A DNA stretch of 9,293 nt, taken from positions 1 through 9,293 of the forward strand of contig CAISSD010000049.1 of NCBI GenBank assembly GCA_903887975.1, read 5' to 3'. Source of the DNA: an uncultured Legionellaceae bacterium (GTDB lineage Bacteria > Pseudomonadota > Gammaproteobacteria > Legionellales > Legionellaceae). The notes beneath the pieces were generated by a model. That model was not told the origin of the DNA. It worked only from the letters and a program-made list of their open reading frames with translations, and did no database searches. Below, in pieces: positions 6,243-9,293 of this stretch. Within the stretch, counting starts at the first letter, position 1. Each line of letters opens with the position of its first letter. The position numbers and the translations under genes were made by a program.

Positions 6243-6897
6243 CCACTGAAGATTGCAACATCGATGCTCGTGTGAATGGATTATAAGCAATACCTTTTAA
6301 ATCCAGAACTTTGAAATCAACATCCCTAAGCCATTGGCACAGTTCGTGGGGCTTGATGAATTTATCATAATCATGGGTTTGACGTGGTAATAAATTGAGG
6401 ATGTATTCACCCGCCAAAATGACACCCGCATAGGCCAGCAAAGTTCTATTGATGGTGGACAAAAACAAATAACCATCTTTTTTAAGTAAACGTGCACAAT
6501 TTTGGATGATTTGTTGCGGATTGGGTACATGCTCCAGCATTTCCATACACACAATCACATCAAATGGTTCTGCATCCAAGGTTTCAATCGACGCATCAAC
6601 ATAATCAATCTCAAGCCTCCTATGCAATGCGTGTGCGCGCGCAACAGCCAAAGCACCCGATTCGACATCAAGACCCGTCACCAAAGCACCGCGACTCGCC
6701 AATGCTTCGGTCAAAATACCCCCACCACAACCAACATCCAAAACTCTTTTGGCGTGAAGGGGCACCATGGCTTCAATAAATGCCATGCGCACCGGATTGA
6801 TGTCGTGCAGGGTTTTAAGCGGTCCATTTTTATTCCACCATTCATCAGACCATTGCGCAAATTTTGCCACTTCATCGGTATCAATATTATTGTTCAT
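6196..6897 (-). CDS. ubiG: Ubiquinone biosynthesis O-methyltransferase UbiG
   Basis: The 233-aa product (E. coli UbiG has 240) is a class I SAM methyltransferase. It begins with the UbiG-type segment DTDEVAKFAQWSDEWWNKNG and LKTLHDINPVRM. Motif I VLDVGCGGG is at 52-60, the acidic SAM-ribose residue is in TGLDVE (Asp78), and CMEMLEHVPNP is at 117-127. The late segments LSTINRT and LLPRQTHDYDKFIKPHEL are characteristic of UbiG. It performs both O-methylations in ubiquinone synthesis at the inner face of the membrane. ATG 6897 overlaps the TGA of the upstream gene (TGATG), with AAGG about 7 nt before it, so the two genes form a coupled pair. The TTG at 6900 is less likely. Its last 47 bp are antisense to the end of the proQ-like gene. 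Confidence 0.95.
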   Translation of the reverse strand: MNNNIDTDEVAKFAQWSDEWWNKNGPLKTLHDINPVRMAFIEAMVPLHAKRVLDVGCGGGILTEALASRGALVTGLDVESGALAVARAHALHRRLEIDYVDASIETLDAEPFDVIVCMEMLEHVPNPQQIIQNCARLLKKDGYLFLSTINRTLLAYAGVILAGEYILNLLPRQTHDYDKFIKPHELCQWLRDVDFKVLDLKGIAYNPFTRASMLQSSVAMNYLVACQWSPSLL

Positions 6898-7607
6898 CAA
6901 GGCGCCTTTAATAAATCCATGGGTTTAAAAACATCAATAACATTGGGATTGGTGATAAAGCTTATGTTGTAAGGATGCTCGGCCACCACACAGACAAAAT
7001 GCTCTGTTTCAGGGACAGATTGTGCGACCTTACCCAACAAAATCAATTGTACCTGAGGTTTGGTTTCCAATAAACCTTGAAACAAAGTTTTCATGAAGGG
7101 CTGCCAAAATCGAGCATGCATGGGTACTTCATTGTGGCGATACACCAAACAGGCATTCAACAATAAAAAACCATGGTCCAACAGCCCTGTAAAAAATTGT
7201 GAAGCCGTTTTTACATACGCTGATTTATCCAATGCCATAATGGCAGGCTTTGAATAATCATGTTGCAAATCGCCTCGAGCATGAAGCAACATTTTGATGA
7301 AATTTCTCAAAGAAGTTGCTCGATTAACCGAAGTGCTTAACCCCTGAGGCCCCCAAAGATCGCCCACCGCCGCATCCCAAAAAGCATAACCATTGGCCGA
7401 TTGCATACGTGGGTAAGGCGACTCACCCAACAACACATAAGAAAGATGCTGCAAAGGCCTGGAAAAGCTAGCCAACAATTGCTGGGTTCCTGGAAGCCAA
7501 TTTGTCGTTTGATTTAATGCGTCTAAATACTCAGCATCCATGGCCTGAAACGCGCGTTCAAGCAAAGGACGCCATTCATCATGAACCGGTTGCAAAAAAT
7601 GACGCAT
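6897..7607 (-). CDS. Divergent uracil-DNA glycosylase-fold protein with altered catalytic motif
   Basis: The 236-aa product lines up along its length with family 1 uracil-DNA glycosylase (E. coli Ung, 229 aa). YVLLGESPYP (G61-P66) corresponds to GQDPYH, SANGYAFW to the QAHGLAF loop with Phe76, and ATSLRNFIKML to PPSLRNIFKEL. GFLLLNACLVYRH corresponds to GVLLLNTVLTVR with Asn151 in place of Asn123, and EHPYNIS (His211) to the HPSPLS loop. The catalytic Asp of GQDPYH is Ser63 here and the motif's His is Pro66, so classical uracil excision is doubtful. It may act on another lesion, only bind DNA, or be a redefined family. Start: ATG 7607 is the first in-frame ATG after the tRNA; no clear ribosome site precedes it, only an A-rich leader. 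Longer readings would run antisense through the tRNA and are artefacts. It is coupled to ubiG by TGATG. Confidence 0.7.
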   Translation of the reverse strand: MRHFLQPVHDEWRPLLERAFQAMDAEYLDALNQTTNWLPGTQQLLASFSRPLQHLSYVLLGESPYPRMQSANGYAFWDAAVGDLWGPQGLSTSVNRATSLRNFIKMLLHARGDLQHDYSKPAIMALDKSAYVKTASQFFTGLLDHGFLLLNACLVYRHNEVPMHARFWQPFMKTLFQGLLETKPQVQLILLGKVAQSVPETEHFVCVVAEHPYNISFITNPNVIDVFKPMDLLKAP

Positions 7608-7650
7608 GTTTTTTTTAAAATCTTGAAAAATTGCATGGTAACATAAATTT

Positions 7651-7681
7651 TTGATTGCAAACCAGGATATCTTGCGATAAT
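7651..7681 (+). promoter_or_regulatory. Possible promoter of tRNA-Ser
   Basis: GATAAT (7676-7681) matches the -10 consensus at five of six positions and ends 9 nt before the mature tRNA. The G/C-containing stretch CGCC behind it resembles the discriminators of stable-RNA promoters. TTGATT at 7651-7656 is the best -35, but with a long 19-nt spacer. Confidence 0.35.
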
Positions 7682-7690
7682 ATCGCCAAC

Positions 7691-7778
7691 GGAGAGATGG
7701 CAGAGCGGTCGATTGCGGCGGTCTTGAAAACCGTTGAAGGGCAACCTTCCCAGGGTTCGAATCCCTGTCTCTCCGCCA
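7691..7778 (+). tRNA. tRNA-Ser (anticodon UGA)
   Basis: The acceptor arm pairs GGAGAGA (7691-7697) with TCTCTCC (7768-7774). Discriminator G7775 and an encoded CCA (7776-7778) follow. The anticodon stem is GCGGT/ACCGT (7718-7722 and 7730-7734, last pair G-U), with loop CTTGAAA and anticodon TGA at 7725-7727. A long variable arm and the T-loop TTCGAAT within CAGGG/CCCTG are present. The length of 88 nt with CCA fits a class II serine tRNA reading UCA and related codons. It is divergent from the glycosylase-fold gene. Behind it lies a small patch of toxin-antitoxin debris, consistent with tRNA-linked insertion, but no duplicated tRNA end is present in the window. Confidence 0.97.
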
Positions 7779-7985
7779 AGTCACTTATGTAACTCTTTGA
7801 ATAAATAAATTTTTGTTAAATAAACTCGTCTTCAGGCTAACTTTTAGGCCAACTCCCTGCAAAAGCTCGGTTAACCTTTTTTGAACTCATCAATTAATCT
7901 TAAGCAAGCTAGAAATAAACCCAGAAATATTTTGCTGCTGGGTTCATTCATAAACTAAAAACAAGAAAACAATTCTGTTTGCATT
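7779..7985. other. Non-coding stretch between tRNA-Ser and the toxin-antitoxin remnant
   Basis: I see no coding frame of believable composition here on either strand and no T-rich terminator directly after the tRNA. The only structure is an imperfect-use hairpin AACCCAG (7918-7924) / CTGGGTT (7938-7944) with a 13-base loop. On the minus strand it is followed by TATTTCT, so it might be a weak terminator. The stretch may be decayed DNA. Confidence 0.3.
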
Positions 7986-8006
7986 TTGTAGCTTATTAGC
8001 TACAAT
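7978..8006 (+). promoter_or_regulatory. Promoter and operator-like palindrome of the toxin-antitoxin remnant
   Basis: A perfect inverted repeat TTGTAGC-N6-GCTACAA spans 7986-8005. Its right arm overlaps a good -10 box TACAAT (8001-8006, five of six), with TTTGCA (7978-7983) as -35 at 17 nt. An antitoxin bound here would block the promoter, the usual autoregulation of such pairs. The predicted start falls at or next to the toxin ATG (8012), so the message would be nearly leaderless. Confidence 0.55.
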
Positions 8007-8011
8007 AAGTA

Positions 8012-8231
8012 ATGAAAGAGATTCGCTTATATAAAACTGATTCTGGTAAAGAGCCTTTTGAAGATTGGCTGTCCAAAATCAAAGATAAGACCATCAAAGC
8101 CCGTATAAGACGTAGAATTGATCGCTTGTCGTTTGGCCATGAAGGTGATTGTAAGTCTGTTGGTAATGGGGTCTATGAGCTTCGATTGATGTTTGGTCTA
8201 TTGGCGTGAGTCACAGGAGGATCGATTATGA
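8012..8231 (+). pseudogene. RelE/ParE-superfamily toxin (HI1419-type killer protein) broken by internal deletion
   Basis: The first 62 codons read as a normal toxin N-terminus: KEIRLYKTDSGKEPFEDWL, then an Arg/Lys-rich helix KARIRRRIDRLS, then GNGVYELRLMFG. In intact members this continues with a PGYRIYYG-like strand, a hydrophobic strand and a KST-type turn, giving about 100 aa in all. Here the frame ends three codons after MFG (LLA, TGA at 8207-8209). From 8199 a different frame reads YWRESQEDRL and stops at 8229-8231, which is just how such toxins end, with the stop overlapping the antitoxin ATG. An internal deletion that changed the frame, with its junction near 8197-8199, explains both halves. 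About 30-35 codons would be missing, judged from usual family length. The product should lack the catalytic half and be inactive. Translation starts without a ribosome site. Confidence 0.75.
8215..8220 (+). promoter_or_regulatory. Ribosome binding site of the antitoxin gene
   Basis: AGGAGG lies 7 nt before ATG 8228 and is one of the strongest Shine-Dalgarno matches in the window. It sits inside the former toxin coding end, so the antitoxin is translated independently of whether the toxin is intact. Confidence 0.8.
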
Positions 8232-8548
8232 ACCATGACAATATCATGAAAAACACCTCTAGCTATCACGATAGATTATTGGAAAGTTTGACAAACAAAG
8301 GTGAGGCGATTGCTTATTTAAAAGTCGCACTAGAAGAATATGAAGAAGATCACGATACTGAAGTATTCATGCTCGCTTTGCGTAATGTGGCTCAAGCCTA
8401 TGGTGGGATAAGCAAGCTATCGGAAAAAACAAAACTGAATAGAGAGCATCTATACCGCATACTATCAAAACGCGGTAACCCCAGATTAATCACTCTAGAT
8501 ACTGTTTTGAGAGGACTTGGATTTCGGTTATCCATTGAAGCCGTTTAA
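8228..8548 (+). CDS. Antitoxin of HI1420 type (addiction-module antidote, helix-turn-helix)
   Basis: The 106-aa product has the layout of the HI1420-like antidote family, about 100 aa. An N-terminal region with DRLLESLTNKGEAIAYLKVALEEY is followed by EVFMLALRNVAQAYGGISKLSEKTKLNREHLYRILSKRGNPRLITLDTVLRGLGFRL, in which residues 60-98 form an XRE-like helix-turn-helix. Such proteins neutralise a RelE/ParE-type toxin encoded just upstream and repress their own promoter. The toxin partner here is damaged, so this looks like an orphan antitoxin that survives intact. It could persist by chance, as a repressor, or by neutralising a toxin elsewhere. The gene starts within the last codons of the ancestral toxin frame (ATGA), and its TAA directly abuts the stop of the convergent antitoxin remnant. 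Confidence 0.85.
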   Translation: MNHDNIMKNTSSYHDRLLESLTNKGEAIAYLKVALEEYEEDHDTEVFMLALRNVAQAYGGISKLSEKTKLNREHLYRILSKRGNPRLITLDTVLRGLGFRLSIEAV

Positions 8549-8689
8549 TTACTTCCAAGTCTTATCCAACGCAAATCGCAAGTCTTTCAACGTCATTTCT
8601 TCAGCGATTAATTCATTTGCACGACTTTGAATTAAATCCTGATGATCTTGAGGGAGCGTTTTGAGCTTGTCATTCAGTGATTTCCCCAT
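8549..8689 (-). pseudogene. N-terminal remnant of a second XRE-type antitoxin (46 codons)
   Basis: ATG 8689 opens a frame that begins MGKSLNDKLKTLPQ and continues through SRANELIAEEMTLKDLRFAL to DKTWK and TAA at 8551-8549. The pattern of a helix ending in RA-ELIAEEM-L--LR-AL is the usual start of HigA-like antitoxins, where it runs on into a TQ-initiated helix-turn-helix of another ~40-50 residues. Here the frame stops exactly where that motif should begin, so the DNA-binding half is missing. No toxin fragment is recognisable in the few bases between it and kdsA. It could be a short expressed peptide, but truncation is the simpler reading. It ends one base from the stop of the convergent HI1420-like gene. 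Confidence 0.55.
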
Positions 8690-8713
8690 CATACATCTCG
8701 CTTATCACGAGTA

Positions 8714-9293
8714 CTAGATAAAACAATCCAAAGACTTCACAACGGTATCAATGGCCATCAAGCTTTCCAACAAATGCTGAATCTTATCCAATGGCCAACT
8801 ATTCGGCCCATCGCTTAATGCCTCGTCAGGATTCGGGTGTGTTTCCATAAATAACCCCGAGATCCCAGCCGCCACGGCAGCTCGTGCTAATCCTGGGATA
8901 AACTCTCGTTGCCCGCCAGAAACACCTTGATTACTACCTGGTAATTGTACCGAATGCGTGGCATCGTAAACCACCGGGCAACCAGTTTCACGCATAACTT
9001 GCAACGAGCGCATGTCCGACACTAAATTGTTATACCCAAAGCTCACACCACGCTCACACACCATAATGTGTTCATTGCCAACCGCCTTGGCCTTGGCCAC
9101 CACATGTTTCATTTCCCATGGCGACAAAAACTGGCCTTTTTTGATGTTCACAGGTTTATTCATCGCAACCACACTTTGGATAAAATTGGTCTGACGACAC
9201 AAAAAAGCCGGCGTTTGCAGGACATCCACAACACTTGAAACCTCTAGAAGCGGCGTGTCTTCATGAACATCGGTTAAAACCGCAACCCCAACA
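8714..9293 (-). CDS. kdsA: 3-deoxy-8-phosphooctulonate (Kdo8P) synthase, 5'-partial
   Basis: The frame runs off the right edge of the window, and about 193 codons of the usual ~280 are visible, forming the C-terminal two thirds. The visible part starts VGVAVLTDVHED and continues with VVDVLQTPAFLCRQTNFI, NKPVNIKKGQFLSPWEM, CERGVSFGYNNLVSDMRSL, VVYDATHSVQLPG and GLFMETHPNPDEALSDGPN, all typical KdsA segments. A short C-terminal helix region ends the protein. The enzyme condenses arabinose-5-phosphate with phosphoenolpyruvate to make Kdo8P for the LPS inner core in the cytoplasm, so the organism has an LPS-type outer membrane. The part that would show whether it is the metal-dependent or metal-independent type is outside the window. 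The toxin-antitoxin debris begins 24 bp behind its stop codon. Confidence 0.95.
   Translation of the reverse strand, partial: VGVAVLTDVHEDTPLLEVSSVVDVLQTPAFLCRQTNFIQSVVAMNKPVNIKKGQFLSPWEMKHVVAKAKAVGNEHIMVCERGVSFGYNNLVSDMRSLQVMRETGCPVVYDATHSVQLPGSNQGVSGGQREFIPGLARAAVAAGISGLFMETHPNPDEALSDGPNSWPLDKIQHLLESLMAIDTVVKSLDCFI

Noticed and set aside
7608..7784. N-terminal extension of the glycosylase-fold reading frame back to 7784.
   Set aside because: The extra residues (DRDSNPGKVALQRFSRPP...) are the familiar antisense translation of a tRNA-Ser gene and not a protein segment.
7768..8548. Integration-site (att) duplication of the tRNA-Ser 3' end.
   Set aside because: I searched by eye for a second copy of the T-arm/acceptor end downstream and found none in the window, nor any integrase gene.
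8697..8711. Hairpin CTCG-N7-CGAG between the antitoxin remnant and kdsA as a kdsA terminator.
   Set aside because: A four-pair stem without a T-run is too weak to call.
1..9293. CRISPR arrays, insertion sequences, prophage genes or a multi-gene defence system.
   Set aside because: No regularly spaced direct repeats, transposase or integrase frames, or defence nuclease families were seen. The only mobile-type genes are the toxin-antitoxin remnants.

Overview
The window looks like a moderately AT-rich stretch of a gammaproteobacterial chromosome. UbiG (ubiquinone), KdsA (LPS Kdo), a complete leucine-catabolic (liu) gene order, a small ProQ/FinO protein and a candidate CsrA-sequestering sRNA together fit a gammaproteobacterium. 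A member of the Legionellales is my best guess, but it rests on gene style only and no taxonomic marker is present.

Left part (1-3523, + strand): the end of a liu operon. It holds the 3' part of methylglutaconyl-CoA hydratase (liuC-like), the biotin-containing alpha subunit of 3-methylcrotonyl-CoA carboxylase (liuD-like) and HMG-CoA lyase (liuE/mvaB-like). The genes are packed with overlapping or nearly overlapping ends. Together they carry out the late steps from methylcrotonyl-CoA to acetyl-CoA plus acetoacetate.

Middle (3512-5484): a secreted papain-type (C1) cysteine peptidase on the - strand and an L,D-transpeptidase-like (YkuD_2 type) envelope protein on the + strand diverge from a 180-bp intergenic region. 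That region holds a good sigma70-type promoter for the peptidase and two short perfect palindromes. Just after the transpeptidase, on the - strand (about 5614 to 5483), lies the most interesting element: an apparent ~130-nt non-coding RNA. It has five GGA motifs, at least two of them presented in hairpin loops, a terminator at its 3' end and a plausible promoter. This is the architecture of RsmY/RsmZ/CsrB RNAs that titrate CsrA/RsmA. It is divergent from a 124-aa minimal ProQ/FinO RNA-binding protein, so two post-transcriptional regulators sit side by side.

Next (6196-7607, - strand): ubiG and, overlapping its start, a divergent uracil-DNA-glycosylase-fold protein whose catalytic motif is GESPYP instead of GQDPYH. 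A tRNA-Ser(UGA) gene (7691-7778, + strand) follows.

Right part (7779-8713): a small accessory patch downstream of the tRNA. It has an HI1419/HI1420-type toxin-antitoxin pair in which the toxin has lost its centre by an internal deletion, while the antitoxin and an operator-like palindrome remain. A convergent truncated remnant of a second XRE-type antitoxin abuts it. The window ends inside kdsA (- strand), whose 5' part lies beyond the edge.
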